Source: Liolophura sinensis (lineage: Eukaryota; Mollusca; Polyplacophora; Chitonida; Chitonidae). Taken from it: a DNA stretch of 64,000 nt. Made by a program: the position numbers and the translations under genes. Below, in pieces: positions 63,803-64,000 of the stretch (positions are counted from its first letter, which is position 1; each line of letters opens with the position of its first letter). The stretch lies in assembly GCF_032854445.1 (NCBI RefSeq), contig NW_027018036.1, positions 1-64,000 of the forward strand, read 5' to 3'. The notes under the pieces are model-generated. The model searched no databases and had not been told where the DNA came from. It saw only the letters and a list, made by a program, of their open reading frames with translations.

Positions 63803-64000
63803 CTTAGCCCAAAGATTTGACGTCTTCTGGGCTACCGAAGGGCACATAACGTATAGTTAAAAGTTGAATATAGTAACGACCAGTCGCGATTGTGCATAGT
63901 ACAGTGTATCCGATTTCAATTAACAAAAAGACCAGGCAAAAATGCAAAAGTGGAAAAACTGTTCCAGTGCTGCTAGTAAGAGGCTAATCCGACGTATTTT
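63803..64000 (+). repeat. Start of a third six-monomer repeat copy (cut by the window end)
   Basis: Begins with the P-type opening (TAACGACC, then GCTAGTAAG) in the position predicted by the P-to-U order. Only 198 bp are visible, so the assignment rests on order and two diagnostic sites. Confidence 0.5.

Larger units (their letters stand above)
45012..64000 (+). repeat. Satellite array, right part (~550 bp monomer, ~34.5 copies)
   Basis: Continuation of the same satellite after the transposon, in the same orientation and phase. The first partial monomer (45012-45102) completes the one begun at 41258. Complete monomers start at 45103, 45647, 46200 and so on. From about 49000 onward spacing is very regular (550 or 551 bp). 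The array runs off the window at 64000. The same subtypes occur as on the left, with some enriched here: monomers with ACACCTAGAT (46.7-52.8 kb), with AGCGGCCGAAGCC and GAGATAGTC (57-62 kb), and with CGTGCCTAGC. No gene is seen in this stretch. Confidence 0.97.

Noticed and set aside
1-64000. CRISPR-like array because of regular repetition
   Set aside because: The unit is about 550 bp with no short repeat/unique spacer alternation, and there are no cas genes.
1-64000. Tandem 5S rRNA, tRNA or U snRNA gene cluster
   Set aside because: No 5S internal control region, no tRNA A/B boxes and none of the U1, U2, U4, U5 or U6 conserved cores were recognised in the monomer on either strand.
1-64000. 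CENP-B box in the satellite
   Set aside because: No stretch resembling the mammalian TTCG...A..CGGG pattern was found in the monomer.
1-64000. Satellite derived from the transposon ends
   Set aside because: The ACTTTGAACA motif and terminal repeat sequence do not occur in the monomer, so the array was not seeded by this element.

Overview
The window is almost entirely one eukaryotic satellite DNA: about 110 head-to-tail copies of a roughly 550 bp monomer, all in the same orientation. It is interrupted once, at 41708-45011, by a 3,304 bp pogo-like (Tc1/mariner superfamily) DNA transposon. No host single-copy gene, rRNA, tRNA, CRISPR array or bacterial-type operon was recognised. A long high-copy satellite, a CENP-B/Jerky-type pogo transposase, TA target duplication and AT-rich transposon UTRs point to an animal (probably invertebrate or fish-like) centromeric, pericentromeric or other heterochromatic block. 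The species cannot be named from the sequence.

Layout. Left array, 1-41707: about 76 monomers. Transposon, 41708-45011. Right array, 45012-64000: about 34.5 monomers, same phase and orientation. Removing the transposon and one TA restores the uninterrupted satellite sequence. Within the arrays, diagnostic substitutions define monomer subtypes that recur in blocks, showing higher-order repeat (HOR) structure. The blocks are a three-monomer unit (2761-8259), a three-monomer block seen twice (11012-12660 and 17613-19262), a dimer seen three times (20878-26952), blocks re-used 9-13 kb apart (26402-41257), and a six-monomer unit at the right end (56653-63802) whose second copy has one monomer duplicated internally. 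Array length, HORs and mosaic monomers fit repeated unequal exchange and gene conversion.

Transposon. Perfect 27 bp terminal inverted repeats flank a minus-strand transposase with an N-terminal Psq/CENP-B helix-turn-helix, a DDE_1 catalytic core (DD35D), a nuclear-localisation-like basic motif, an acidic Ser/Asp-rich linker and a C-terminal domain. The gene is intact apart from one extra base near 43371, which splits it into two overlapping frames. Copies of a GGGGnnACTTTGAACA-like motif lie in and near both ends and are likely transposase-binding sites. A strong 3' splice-site-like sequence sits directly before the start codon.

Interpretation limits. Several zones (about 1-2600, 9200-10450, 19500-26700, 45000-48800) carry many more one-base indels than the rest, so some differences, possibly including the transposase frameshift, may be assembly or base-calling errors. 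All family assignments are by eye; no database search was run.
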